This document shows positions 1 to 8,227 of a stretch of 26,548 nt of DNA, in pieces. The first letter of the stretch is position 1, and each line of letters opens with the position of its first letter. The notes beneath the pieces were generated by a model. It worked only from the letters and a program-made list of their open reading frames with translations. It searched no databases and was not told the DNA's origin. The translations under genes and the position numbers were made by a program. This DNA comes from an uncultured Flavobacteriales bacterium (GTDB lineage Bacteria; Bacteroidota; Bacteroidia; Flavobacteriales; CALTNV01): positions 1 to 26,548 of the forward strand of contig CALTNV010000131.1 in NCBI GenBank assembly GCA_943845485.1, read 5' to 3'.

Positions 1-1
1 A

Positions 2-586
2 GGTAAAATACTTAATGTTGAAAAAGCAATGCAGCATAAGATTTTTGAAAATGAAGAAATCAAAAATATTTATACAGCTTTAGGTGTAAGAGTTGGTACT
101 GAAGATGATACAAAAGCTTTAAATGTAGAAAAATTAAGATATCATAAAATAGTCATCATGTGTGATGTGGATGTTGATGGATCACATATTGAAACATTAA
201 TCTTGACTTTCTTTTTCAGACATATGAAAGAGTTAATTGAATCAGGTTATATATACATTGCTACTCCACCACTTTACCAAGTGAAGAAAGGTAAACAAAG
301 TCAATATGCTTGGTCAGATGATCAAAGAGACATGTTAATCAACAGAATGAAAGGTAATGGATCTGAAAGTTCAGTTGGTATACAAAGATATAAAGGTCTT
401 GGTGAGATGAATGCTGAACAACTTTGGGAAACTACAATGAATCCTGAAGAAAGAACTTTAAGACAAGTTACTATCGAAAATGCTGCAGAATGTGATAGAG
501 TTTTCTCTATGCTAATGGGGGATGAAGTACCACCAAGAAGAGCTTTTATTGAACAAAATGCAAAATACGCTAACATTGATACTTGA
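2..586 (+). CDS. gyrB: DNA gyrase subunit B, C-terminal part (5' end outside window)
   Basis: ATPase subunit of the A2B2 type II topoisomerase that introduces negative supercoils. The frame is open from base 2 and reads GKILNVEKA before the first Met at base 29, so that Met is internal and the gene begins upstream of the window. The TOPRIM core is visible as CDVDVDGSHI followed by TLILTFFFRHM; the acidic DxD residues bind catalytic Mg2+. The segment QRYKGLGEMNAEQLWETTM is the conserved GyrB C-terminal block that docks onto GyrA. The end, NAKYANIDT, is the usual flavobacterial GyrB terminus, so the 3' end is complete. It stops with TGA and is followed by a strong hairpin terminator. ParE is the alternative, but the motifs fit GyrB better. 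Confidence 0.96.
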   Translation, partial: GKILNVEKAMQHKIFENEEIKNIYTALGVRVGTEDDTKALNVEKLRYHKIVIMCDVDVDGSHIETLILTFFFRHMKELIESGYIYIATPPLYQVKKGKQSQYAWSDDQRDMLINRMKGNGSESSVGIQRYKGLGEMNAEQLWETTMNPEERTLRQVTIENAAECDRVFSMLMGDEVPPRRAFIEQNAKYANIDT

Positions 587-610
587 TAAAAGTATTCAAC
601 TAAAAAAATA

Positions 611-648
611 AAAAGAAAAGGACGTTCATGAACGTCCTTTTCTTTTTT
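611..648 (+). terminator. Rho-independent terminator of gyrB
   Basis: A perfect inverted repeat of about 17 bp (611-627 with 630-646) has the core GGACGTTC / GAACGTCC and a very small loop, followed by a T run to 648. The A-rich left arm makes it potentially bidirectional. It separates gyrB from the thyA operon. Confidence 0.9.
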
Positions 649-680
649 AAAACGTTTAGAAAATAAAAAACAAACACCTA

Positions 681-713
681 TTTACATAATAATGTAAAAG
701 TTCGTAAATTTAC
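681..713 (+). promoter_or_regulatory. Candidate thyA promoter with inverted repeats
   Basis: TTTA (681-684), a 20-base spacer and TAAATTTA (705-712) resemble the Bacteroidota pattern TTTG-N19/20-TAnnTTTG with the terminal G of each element changed to A. The upstream element lies in a 7-bp inverted repeat (TTTACAT/ATGTAAA, 681-698) and the downstream one in a 10-bp palindrome (704-713). The position, about 25 bases before the thyA start, is suitable. Promoter assignment is tentative. Confidence 0.35.
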
Positions 714-737
714 AAAGTATTCAAAATCAAATAATTC

Positions 738-1532
738 ATGAAACAATATTTAGATTTATTAAAACACATAAAAGATAACGGTACAACAAAAGAAGATAGA
801 ACGGGTACAGGAACAGTTTCTACTTTTGGTTATCAAATGAGATTTAATCTTAAAGATGGATTCCCGGTTACTACAACTAAGAAATTACATTTAAGATCTA
901 TAATAATAGAATTACTTTGGTTTTTGAAAGGAGATACAAATGTGAAATATCTTCAAGATAATAAAGTTAAAATTTGGGATGAATGGGCTGATGAAAATGG
1001 AGAATTAGGACCTGTTTATGGACATCAATGGAGAAGTTGGCCAACACCTGATGGTGGAACTATAGATCAAATTAAAAATTTAATTGAAGGGATAAAAAAC
1101 AACCCAGATTCAAGAAGACATATCGTTTCTGCTTGGAATGTTTCTGATGTTGAAAACATGGCATTACCCCCTTGCCATACTATGTTTCAATTTTATGTTG
1201 CTGATGGTAAATTAAGCTGCCAATTGTATCAAAGAAGCGCAGATGTATTTTTAGGAGTTCCTTTTAATATAGCATCTTATGCATTGTTAACTATGATGGT
1301 AGCTCAGGTTACTGGATTAGAAGTTGGAGAATTTATTCACACTTTTGGAGATGTTCATATTTACTCAAATCATTTAGAACAAGTAGATTTACAATTAACT
1401 AGAGAACCTAAAAAGCTTCCTACAATAAAAATTAACCCGGAAGTTAAAGATATTTTTGATTTTAAATTTGAAGATTTTGAATTAGAAGATTATGAAGCTC
1501 ATCCACACATTAAAGGAGTAGTAGCCGTATGA
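738..1532 (+). CDS. thyA: Thymidylate synthase (ThyA)
   Basis: Cytosolic homodimer that methylates dUMP to dTMP with 5,10-methylene-tetrahydrofolate, producing dihydrofolate. At 264 residues it has exactly the length of the E. coli enzyme. The catalytic Cys is residue 146 in [12 protein letters not shown], the same number as in E. coli. The dUMP-binding block [13 protein letters not shown] and the N-terminal RTGTGT loop are present, as is the C-terminal [10 protein letters not shown], which fits the closing tail. The stop overlaps the start of the dihydrofolate reductase gene by four bases (ATGA), so the enzyme making dihydrofolate is translationally coupled to the one recycling it. Presence of classical ThyA argues against dependence on ThyX. 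Confidence 0.98.
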   Translation: MKQYLDLLKHIKDNGTTKEDRTGTGTVSTFGYQMRFNLKDGFPVTTTKKLHLRSIIIELLWFLKGDTNVKYLQDNKVKIWDEWADENGELGPVYGHQWRSWPTPDGGTIDQIKNLIEGIKNNPDSRRHIVSAWNVSDVENMALPPCHTMFQFYVADGKLSCQLYQRSADVFLGVPFNIASYALLTMMVAQVTGLEVGEFIHTFGDVHIYSNHLEQVDLQLTREPKKLPTIKINPEVKDIFDFKFEDFELEDYEAHPHIKGVVAV

Positions 1533-2038
1533 TAATATCAATAATAGCAGCAGTTGCAGAAAATTATGCCATAGGTAAAGACAATGATTTAATATGGAGT
1601 TTACCAAAGGACATGAAATATTTTATGCAAACAACAACCAATCATAATATTTTAATGGGTAGACTTAATTATATTTCTATTCCTGAAAAATATAGACCTT
1701 TTAAAAACAGAACAAATATAATTGTTACCAGACAAAAAGATTATAAGGCAGAAGGTTGTTTTGTTGTAAATTCAATTGAAGATGGAATTGAACTTGCAAC
1801 AAAAAATAATGAAAAAGAGCTTTTTATTATTGGCGGAGGACAAATATACAAAGAGGTTATTGAGAAAAACTTAGTAGATAAACTATACATCACATGGGTT
1901 CATCATGAATTTGAAGCCGATACCTTTTTTCCTGAAATCAATTTAAAACAATGGGATTTAGTATCATCAGAAAAGCATGATTCAGATGAAAAACACAAAT
2001 ATCCTTTCACAATAAACATATATAATAAACGTTCCTAA
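1529..2038 (+). CDS. folA: Dihydrofolate reductase
   Basis: NADPH-dependent reduction of dihydrofolate to tetrahydrofolate, restoring the cofactor oxidised by ThyA. The 169-residue length is normal. Visible signatures are the N-terminal strand [22 protein letters not shown], the substrate-site acid in LPKDMKYF (Asp28), [11 protein letters not shown] where most relatives have MGRxxYESIP, and the NADPH-binding glycine turn IIGGGQIY. A further DHFR block near the end reads [19 protein letters not shown]. It overlaps thyA by four bases (ATGA). Only 19 bases separate it from the following lipoprotein gene, so all three probably share a transcript. Confidence 0.96.
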   Translation: MIISIIAAVAENYAIGKDNDLIWSLPKDMKYFMQTTTNHNILMGRLNYISIPEKYRPFKNRTNIIVTRQKDYKAEGCFVVNSIEDGIELATKNNEKELFIIGGGQIYKEVIEKNLVDKLYITWVHHEFEADTFFPEINLKQWDLVSSEKHDSDEKHKYPFTINIYNKRS

Positions 2039-2057
2039 CAAAATTAAAACAATAATT

Positions 2058-2888
2058 ATGAAGAAATTAATTTATTCTATTCTTGTGGTTTTAACTATCA
2101 CAGTAATTTCATGTAAAAAAGATAATCCTATAGAAAATGTAGAAGCTAATACTGTTTCTGCAACTGACAATTCATTTTCAGAAAATATTTTTGATCAAAT
2201 ATTTAACACTTCAACTAATAGTTTAGATAACCAACAAAATGCTGGAACTCCTGCTTTTCAATCGAGAGTTAACTATTGGGGTGAATGTGTGACTTACACA
2301 TTAAATACTGCAGCAAAAACTTTAACAGCTGATTTTGGAAATGGGTGTATAGGTTTAGATGGTGTTTTTAGAAGTGGAGTTATTGAAATGGAGTATACAG
2401 ATTTATATAGAACAGAAGGATCTGTTGTTACTTATACACTAGTTAACTTTTACGTAAATGGTTACAAAGTTGAAGGAACTGGTAGAGTAGAAAATCTAGG
2501 AAAAAATAATCAAGATCAACTAGTACACAGGAATACATTAGAAAATGGTAAAATTCATGATGTGAACGGAAACTGGACTATTGATTGGGAAACTTCAAGA
2601 ACTAGAACTTGGATTTCAGGAGAAAATACACCATTAGATATTAGTGATGATCAATACGAAATTGACCTTACAAATACAGGTGTAAACAGAAATGGTGATA
2701 CTTATTTAACTGAAACTACCTCTCCTCTATTTATTGATTTTACTTGTACCTATTTATTTACTTCTGGAATATTTGAAATAAGTTCAAATGGAAATCAACC
2801 AGTTGTAATAAATTATGGTGACAAAACGTGCGACAACATTGCTGTGATTACATATGGTGACTTTACGCAAAGTATAAACATAAGGTAA
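2058..2888 (+). CDS. Bacteroidota-type lipoprotein of unknown function
   Basis: 276 residues with a lipoprotein signal peptide: MKK, a hydrophobic stretch, then the lipobox VISC with the lipidated Cys at 19, followed directly by KKDN. The mature part is rich in Thr, Asn, Gly and aromatic residues, looks beta-stranded, and keeps several cysteines (WGEC, NGC, FTC, DKTC). The tail INYGDKTCDNIAVITYGD resembles the end of other uncharacterised Bacteroidota lipoproteins that I recall, but I cannot name a family. It is the last gene of the thyA operon and is followed by a terminator. Lipidation would depend on the Lgt encoded at 24460-25317. The start is supported by the signal peptide. Confidence 0.8.
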   Translation: MKKLIYSILVVLTITVISCKKDNPIENVEANTVSATDNSFSENIFDQIFNTSTNSLDNQQNAGTPAFQSRVNYWGECVTYTLNTAAKTLTADFGNGCIGLDGVFRSGVIEMEYTDLYRTEGSVVTYTLVNFYVNGYKVEGTGRVENLGKNNQDQLVHRNTLENGKIHDVNGNWTIDWETSRTRTWISGENTPLDISDDQYEIDLTNTGVNRNGDTYLTETTSPLFIDFTCTYLFTSGIFEISSNGNQPVVINYGDKTCDNIAVITYGDFTQSINIR

Positions 2889-2912
2889 AACAGATTAAAA
2901 AATGTATTTTTG

Positions 2913-2940
2913 AGCTCAAGTATTAACTTGAGCTTTTTTT
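2913..2940 (+). terminator. Rho-independent terminator of thyA operon, abutting the next start codon
   Basis: A 9-bp stem AGCTCAAGT (2913-2921) / ACTTGAGCT (2926-2934) with loop ATTA is followed by a T run through 2940. The T run ends at the base before the ATG of the Nramp-family gene, leaving no room for a separate leader between hairpin and start codon. Confidence 0.88.
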
Positions 2941-4143
2941 ATGAAAAAAATAATAAAAAAACTTGGCCCTGGTCTTCTTTATGCAGGGGCAGCAATTGGT
3001 GTATCACATTTAGTTCAGAGTACAAGAGCAGGAGCTGAATATAGTTTTAGTTTAATTATATTTATCATATTAGCCAATGTAATTAAATACCCTTTTTTTA
3101 AAATTGGAGCTATTTATCCACTAATAACCAATAATAAAACTTTAATTGATGGTTATAAAAGCATTGGAAAATGGGCTATTAATATATTGGTTGTACAATC
3201 TTTATTAACAATGATAATAGTAATTGCAGCCATTAGTATGGTTACATCCTCTATTATCCCTCACTTATTAAATATTGACATTGGTATTAACTTAGCATCA
3301 GCATTATTATTGCTTTTGGTAACTCTTTTATTAATAAAATCAAATTTTACATGGCTAAATAAAATCATTAAATGGTTAATTATTACATTATCAATATTAA
3401 CTATATGTTCTTCCATATACTTAATGTTTAATTCAAAAATAATCAGTGAAATAAATGTATTCTCTTTTAGCTCAAAAAAAGATATCCTTTTTCTAATAGC
3501 ATTAATTGGTTGGATGCCTGCCCCAATGGATATTTCAATATGGCAATCTATTTGGGTTAAAGAAAGTAACAAAAAAGAGAAAAAACTAACTGATTTCAGA
3601 ATTGGATATTGGACTACCACTGTATTAGCCATCAGTTTTCTAATTCTTGGAGCAAAAACAATGTTTGGAACGACAATAAATACCAATAGCGCAATTTCAT
3701 TCACTTTTAGTTTTATTAATATGTACACAAGTATTATTGGTAATTATGCATTTCCAATAATAGCGTTAATTGCTTTTATAACGATGTTTAGTACAACAAT
3801 CACTGTAATGGATGCATACCCAAAAGTTATCATAGAATCATCAACTAAATATTTAAAAAAAATAAACTACCATACTAAATATAATATAAGTATAATAGTT
3901 ACAGCAATATTATCGTGGCTTACGATTAACTTTTTCATTAATAGTTTTGGTTTACTAATTGATTTTGTGACAACAATATCTTTTATACTAACTCCTTTAT
4001 TAGCCATTTTAAATTTAATATCTTTGAAAAAAATTAATAATATTCCTAAAAATTTATGGAGTAATTATGAATTTAAAATAGCATATATATTTATCATCAT
4101 CATCATTCTTTTTACATTATATTATTTGATAACAATTTTATGA
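2941..4143 (+). CDS. Nramp-family divalent metal transporter homologue with a non-canonical metal site
   Basis: 400-residue polytopic inner-membrane protein with about eleven hydrophobic segments. The N-terminus GPGLLYAGAAIGVSHLVQST and GWMPAPMDISIWQSIW at residue 190 onward match Bacteroidota proteins placed in the Nramp (MntH) superfamily. Canonical Nramp transporters bind Mn2+/Fe2+ through DPGN in helix 1 and a Met in helix 6. Here the aligned helix 1 positions read GVSH (residues 20-23) while the helix 6 MPxP element is kept, so the substrate may not be Mn2+/Fe2+. The ATG at 2941 is favoured because the family motif starts only eight residues later. It overlaps the asparaginase gene by four bases (ATGA). 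The start codon sits right after a terminator T run. Confidence 0.82.
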   Translation: MKKIIKKLGPGLLYAGAAIGVSHLVQSTRAGAEYSFSLIIFIILANVIKYPFFKIGAIYPLITNNKTLIDGYKSIGKWAINILVVQSLLTMIIVIAAISMVTSSIIPHLLNIDIGINLASALLLLLVTLLLIKSNFTWLNKIIKWLIITLSILTICSSIYLMFNSKIISEINVFSFSSKKDILFLIALIGWMPAPMDISIWQSIWVKESNKKEKKLTDFRIGYWTTTVLAISFLILGAKTMFGTTINTNSAISFTFSFINMYTSIIGNYAFPIIALIAFITMFSTTITVMDAYPKVIIESSTKYLKKINYHTKYNISIIVTAILSWLTINFFINSFGLLIDFVTTISFILTPLLAILNLISLKKINNIPKNLWSNYEFKIAYIFIIIIILFTLYYLITIL

Positions 4144-5171
4144 TAACCAATACTTCTAAAATTCTAATAATTTATACAGGTGGTACAATAGGAATGATTG
4201 TAGACCCTGAAACTAATACATTAAAACCTTTTGATTTTGATCATTTTTCTAAACAAATACCAGAAATTAAAAGGTTTGATTTTAAGATTGATAGTTATTC
4301 ATTTAAAAATCCAATTGATAGTTCTGATATGAACCCTAATACTTGGAATGAAATAGGTGATATAATATATAAAAATTATAATAATTACGATGGTTTTGTT
4401 GTATTGCACGGTTCTGATACAATGTCTTATTCCTCTTCTGCGTTAAGTTATATGTTTGAAAATTTATCAAAACCAATAATATTTACTGGATCTCAGCTGC
4501 CGATTGGAGTTATAAGAACTGATGGTAAAGAAAATTTAATTACAGCATTAGAAATAGCCGCATCAAAAATTAATAATCAATCTATCATTAATGAAGTAGC
4601 AATTTATTTTGAATACTCATTATTAAGAGCAAATAGATCTACAAAACATAATGCTGCGCATTTTGATGCATTTCATTCATTTAACTATCCTAAGCTTGCT
4701 GAAGCAGGAGTGAAAATAAATTATAATACGAAGCACTTACTAGAAAAAAATAATAGCGAATTAATTTATCGAAAAATAGAATCAAAAAACATCTTAAATA
4801 TTAAATTATACCCTGGAATAAAATTTAGTTTATATAAAAACATCATCATAAATAATAATATTCAAGGAGTTATTTTAGAAACATATGGTGCTGGAAATGC
4901 ATCATCATCAAATTCATTAAAGCAATTTTTAGAATATTGTAAAACTAAAAATATTGTGGTATTAAATATATCACAATGTAAAGAAGGAAGTGTAGAACAA
5001 GGAATATATGAAGCGAGCTCAATGTTTGTTAACAATAATGTAGTTAACGGATTTGATTTAACTTTTGAAGCTGCTATAACTAAAATGCAGTATCTATTGA
5101 CTAATTATACAAACACTCAACAAATAAAAGAATTACTAACAACTTCATTAAGAGGAGAAATAACAAATTAA
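4140..5171 (+). CDS. ansA: Type I L-asparaginase
   Basis: Cytosolic hydrolysis of L-asparagine to aspartate and ammonia. The 343-residue length and absence of a signal peptide fit the type I (AnsA) group. Motif 1, YTGGTIGMI, carries the nucleophilic Thr16. Motif 2 reads VVLHGSDTMSYSSSALSYM, where E. coli AnsA has HGTDTM, so the second catalytic position is Ser92 instead of Thr, with Asp93 kept. The following TGSQLPIG and RTDGKENL supply the conserved Lys region. It is coupled by ATGA overlap to the transporter upstream and directly abuts the thioesterase gene downstream. Whether the three products share a pathway is unknown. Confidence 0.93.
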   Translation: MITNTSKILIIYTGGTIGMIVDPETNTLKPFDFDHFSKQIPEIKRFDFKIDSYSFKNPIDSSDMNPNTWNEIGDIIYKNYNNYDGFVVLHGSDTMSYSSSALSYMFENLSKPIIFTGSQLPIGVIRTDGKENLITALEIAASKINNQSIINEVAIYFEYSLLRANRSTKHNAAHFDAFHSFNYPKLAEAGVKINYNTKHLLEKNNSELIYRKIESKNILNIKLYPGIKFSLYKNIIINNNIQGVILETYGAGNASSSNSLKQFLEYCKTKNIVVLNISQCKEGSVEQGIYEASSMFVNNNVVNGFDLTFEAAITKMQYLLTNYTNTQQIKELLTTSLRGEITN

Positions 5172-5558
5172 ATGGAATTAATAGCGCAACATATTTGCAT
5201 GGGAAAAGATATTGGAATACATGGTAATTTATTTGGGGGTACAATGCTTGCTTGGCTTGATGAAGCTGCAGCAACATTAGCAGCTAAAATTTGTCATACT
5301 CCAAATATTGTAACCATTAAAATGGATGAAGTTATATTTAAAAAACCAGTTAAAGTTGGTTTTCAAATAAGAATTTATGGAGAAGTATTAAAGATTGGAA
5401 ACACATCTATTTCTTTGAATATTGAAGCAATGAAATATAATGTGTATTCAGGAGAAGAAGATGTTGTTTGTACTACTCAAATTACTTTTGTTTGTATTGA
5501 TGAAACTGGGGGTCCGATTCCTATACCTAAACATATTAAAGAATTACACAATAAATAG
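5172..5558 (+). CDS. Hotdog-fold acyl-CoA thioesterase (YciA/BFIT-like)
   Basis: 128-residue single hotdog domain. The segment HGNLFGGTMLAWLDEAAATLA is the 4HBT acyl-CoA thioesterase signature, with the acidic pair Asp30/Glu31 in the central helix. Next come strands around VTIKMDEVIFKKPVKVG. Relatives hydrolyse fatty acyl-CoA in the cytosol; substrate length cannot be read from the sequence. The ATG follows the asparaginase TAA with no spacing, so translation is probably coupled. A bidirectional terminator follows. Confidence 0.88.
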   Translation: MELIAQHICMGKDIGIHGNLFGGTMLAWLDEAAATLAAKICHTPNIVTIKMDEVIFKKPVKVGFQIRIYGEVLKIGNTSISLNIEAMKYNVYSGEEDVVCTTQITFVCIDETGGPIPIPKHIKELHNK

Positions 5559-5563
5559 AAAAT

Positions 5564-5597
5564 AAAAAACCGATAGTTTAAAACTATCGGTTTTTTT
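5564..5597. terminator. Bidirectional Rho-independent terminator between thioesterase gene and pnp
   Basis: Inverted repeat CCGATAGTTT (5570-5579) / AAACTATCGG (5581-5590) is flanked by an A run on the left (5564-5569) and a T run on the right (5591-5597). It can terminate the plus-strand Nramp-ansA-thioesterase operon and the minus-strand pnp transcript. Confidence 0.9.
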
Positions 5598-5615
5598 ATT
5601 TTAATATGAATAAAA

Positions 5616-7787
5616 CTATTTAGTTTCTTCTTTTTTCACTTCTTTCTTTTCCTCTTTTGGAGGTCTAGGTAATAAAATTTTTCTAGATAACTTTAACTTA
5701 CCAGTTTTCTTATCCTTATCTACAACCTTAAATTCAACCTCTTCTCCAACTTTAAGAACGTCTTCAACATTCTCAACTCTTGTCCAGTCAATTTCAGAAA
5801 CGTGAATTAATCCATCTGTTCCAGGAACAACTTCAACAAAAGCACCGTAAGGCATAATTGATTTAACTTTTCCTTTATATGTTTCACCAACAACTGCAAC
5901 AGGAGGGAAAGCAATTAATTTAACTCTTTCCATCGCTTCATCTAAATGAGCTTTATTTGCAGATGCTATTTGAACATTACCAGTTTTACCATCTTCATTT
6001 TCAGAAATAGTAATAACCGTTTCAGTTTCTTTTTGTAATGCTTGAATTACTTTACCTCCAGGTCCGATAATTGCACCAATCATATCACCAGGAACATCAA
6101 ATGATTCTATTCTTGGAACATTAGATTTATAATCTTCTCTTGGAGCAGTCATTGTTTCCTCTATCTTATCTAAGATATGTAAACGACCTTCTTTAGCTTG
6201 GTTTAATGCTTCTGCAAGTAATTCATAAGATAAACCATCTATTTTAATATCCATTTGACAAGCTGTAATACCATCTCTAGTACCAGTAACTTTAAAATCC
6301 ATATCACCTAAATGATCTTCATCTCCAAGAATATCAGATAAGATTGCATGACGATTAGTTTCAGTATCAGATACCATACCCATAGCAATACCAGAAACTG
6401 GTTTTTTAATTTGAACACCAGCATCCATTAATGCTAAAGTACCAGCACAAACCGTTGCCATAGAAGAAGATCCATTAGATTCTAAAATATCTGAAATTAA
6501 ACGGATAACATAAGGCGTTTCAGGAAGAACTGGTCTTAGAGCTCTTAAAGCTAAATTACCATGTCCTACTTCTCTTCTACTAACTCCTCTAATCGGTCTA
6601 GCTTCTCCAGTACTAAAAGGAGGGAAATTATAATGTAACATAAAGTTTTCAGAACGTTGTTCTAAAACGCCATCAATAGATTGAGCATCTAAACTAGTAC
6701 CTAAAGTTAAAGATGTTAATGATTGAGTTTCACCTCTTGTAAACACAGAAGATCCATGAACACCAGGCAATACATCAACTTCTGACCAGATATCTCTGAT
6801 TTCAGTTGTTTCTCTACCATCAAGTCTTTTACGCTCAGTCAACATCATTTCTCTGATTGCTTTCTTTTGAACAGATTTGAATAATTGAGAAACTAAGAAT
6901 GTATCATATTCCTCTTCCCCAAACTTTTCTTCTAAATAAGCTGTTTTAATTGCTGAAAAAGCACTAGATCTATCTTTTTTAGAGGCCATACATTGCTTAG
7001 CAACATCATAATATTTTTGAAAAGTTTTTTCAAAAATATCTGCTTTCAATTCTTCATCAACTCTTTCGTGACAATATTCTCTTTTAGGAGCATCTCCATG
7101 AACAGCAGTAGCAAAATCAGCTTGAGCTTTACATTGAACTTTTAATGCTTCTTGAGCAAAAGCTAATGCCTCTAACATATCTTCTTCAGATACTTCATCC
7201 ATTCTACCTTCAACCATCATGATGTCAGATACTGTACCAGCAACAACTAAATCTAAATCAGTTTCATCTAATTCAGCAATAGAAGGATTTAATTTAAACT
7301 CCCCATTTAATCTAATAACTCTTACTTCAGAAACAGGGCCGTTAAACGGTATATCTGAAATAGCTAAAGCTGAGGAAGCTGCTAAACAAGCTAATGAATC
7401 AGGTGCTACTTCTTTATCAGCAGATAATAACTGAATCATTACCTGAGTATTTGCATGGAAATCATCTGGGAAAAGAGGACGTAATGCTCTATCTACTAAA
7501 CGCATTGTTAAAACTTCACCATCAGTTGGTCTAGCTTCACGTTTAAAGAAACCTCCAGGCATACGACCTGCAGCACTAAACTTCTCTCTATAATCAACTG
7601 TTAATGGCATGAAGTCAACATCTCCTTGCACATCTTCAGAAGCAACAACTGTTGCTAAAAGCGTAGTGTTTTCCATTGTTAAAACAACAGAACCATTCGC
7701 TTGTTTTGCATATTTTCCAGTTTCAAGTTTAATGACTCTACCGTCATTTAATACAATTTCTTGAACTGTTGGTTTTGGCATACTCAT
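5616..7787 (-). CDS. pnp: Polynucleotide phosphorylase
   Basis: Trimeric 3'-5' phosphorolytic exoribonuclease in mRNA decay. 723 residues with the standard layout: two RNase PH domains joined by a helical linker, then KH and S1. The second RNase PH core shows [20 protein letters not shown]. The KH domain (about 560-625) has the GxxG loop as [15 protein letters not shown]. The S1 domain (about 632-703) shows [15 protein letters not shown] and [10 protein letters not shown] short Lys/Glu-rich tail follows. It lies downstream of rpsO on the same strand, the order also found in E. coli, with a long hairpin 16 bases before its start. That spacing suggests post-transcriptional control, as known for E. 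coli pnp, but this is inference. Confidence 0.98.
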   Translation of the reverse strand: MSMPKPTVQEIVLNDGRVIKLETGKYAKQANGSVVLTMENTTLLATVVASEDVQGDVDFMPLTVDYREKFSAAGRMPGGFFKREARPTDGEVLTMRLVDRALRPLFPDDFHANTQVMIQLLSADKEVAPDSLACLAASSALAISDIPFNGPVSEVRVIRLNGEFKLNPSIAELDETDLDLVVAGTVSDIMMVEGRMDEVSEEDMLEALAFAQEALKVQCKAQADFATAVHGDAPKREYCHERVDEELKADIFEKTFQKYYDVAKQCMASKKDRSSAFSAIKTAYLEEKFGEEEYDTFLVSQLFKSVQKKAIREMMLTERKRLDGRETTEIRDIWSEVDVLPGVHGSSVFTRGETQSLTSLTLGTSLDAQSIDGVLEQRSENFMLHYNFPPFSTGEARPIRGVSRREVGHGNLALRALRPVLPETPYVIRLISDILESNGSSSMATVCAGTLALMDAGVQIKKPVSGIAMGMVSDTETNRHAILSDILGDEDHLGDMDFKVTGTRDGITACQMDIKIDGLSYELLAEALNQAKEGRLHILDKIEETMTAPREDYKSNVPRIESFDVPGDMIGAIIGPGGKVIQALQKETETVITISENEDGKTGNVQIASANKAHLDEAMERVKLIAFPPVAVVGETYKGKVKSIMPYGAFVEVVPGTDGLIHVSEIDWTRVENVEDVLKVGEEVEFKVVDKDKKTGKLKLSRKILLPRPPKEEKKEVKKEETK

Positions 7788-7803
7788 AATCTAATTTTTA
7801 AGC

Positions 7804-7840
7804 AAAAGGGGGACATGTTATAACTAACAGCCCCCCTTTT
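7804..7840 (-). promoter_or_regulatory. Long hairpin in the rpsO-pnp intergenic leader
   Basis: AAAAGGGGG (7804-7812) pairs with CCCCCTTTT (7832-7840). Inside, TGTTA (7816-7820) pairs with TAACA (7825-7829) around a four-base loop, giving a stem interrupted by a small asymmetric internal loop. On the transcribed minus strand only four U follow the stem, so it is a weak terminator at best. A processing or autoregulatory stem before pnp is an alternative, by analogy with the RNase III-cleaved pnp leader of E. coli. Confidence 0.65.
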
Positions 7841-7869
7841 CATGAAATAATATAGTAAAAAGTAATATC

Positions 7870-8139
7870 TTACTTTCTTAATCCTAATTTAGCAACAATC
7901 GCTCTATATCTTTCGATATCTTTATTTTTCAAATAATTTAATAGGTTTCTTCTTTTACCTACTAAAGCAATTAAAGATCTTTGAGTAACAAAATCTTTTT
8001 TGTTAGTCTTTAAATGACCTGTTAAATGTGCAATTCTGTAAGTGAATAAAGCTATTTGTCCTTCAGAAGTACCTGAATCTGATTCACTTTTTCCGTGCTC
8101 TTTGAAAAACTCTTGTTTTTTCTCTTTAGTTAAATACAT
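7870..8139 (-). CDS. rpsO: 30S ribosomal protein S15
   Basis: 89-residue S15, which binds the central domain of 16S rRNA early in 30S assembly. Signatures include [26 protein letters not shown] and [16 protein letters not shown], ending KLGLRK. An in-frame TTG six bases further upstream would add two residues, but ATG at 8139 gives [11 protein letters not shown], the normal N-terminus and family length. It is transcribed with pnp. The leader contains a TAnnTTTG promoter element and a hairpin just upstream of the start. Confidence 0.98.
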   Translation of the reverse strand: MYLTKEKKQEFFKEHGKSESDSGTSEGQIALFTYRIAHLTGHLKTNKKDFVTQRSLIALVGKRRNLLNYLKNKDIERYRAIVAKLGLRK

Positions 8140-8156
8140 AATCAATACGATGTTAT

Positions 8157-8177
8157 TTAAAGTCTTGTAAACTTTAA
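8157..8177 (-). promoter_or_regulatory. Stem-loop in rpsO leader
   Basis: A perfect 7-bp inverted repeat TTAAAGT (8157-8163) / ACTTTAA (8171-8177) with a 7-base loop lies in the 5' leader, 17 bases before the rpsO ATG. S15 represses its own mRNA through leader structures in several phyla, so this could be such a site. The low GC of the stem makes it modest evidence. Confidence 0.35.
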
Positions 8178-8194
8178 TAAATTAATAATTGTTG

Positions 8195-8202
8195 CAAATT
8201 TA
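8195..8202 (-). promoter_or_regulatory. -7 element of rpsO promoter
   Basis: On the minus strand TAAATTTG matches the Bacteroidota -7 consensus TAnnTTTG exactly, about 55 bases before the rpsO start and just inside the gap after accD. No clear TTG -33 element is visible at the usual distance. Confidence 0.5.
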
Positions 8203-8227
8203 TAATTAAATAATCAAATTAAAAAGA

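Noticed and set aside
29..31. ATG at 29 as a gene start
   Set aside because: The frame continues upstream to the window edge with GyrB sequence, so this is an internal Met.
3261..3728. 155-codon minus-strand ORF opposite the Nramp-family gene
   Set aside because: The plus strand has a continuous, family-recognisable membrane protein; the antisense frame shows no domain and arises from its AT-rich hydrophobic codons.
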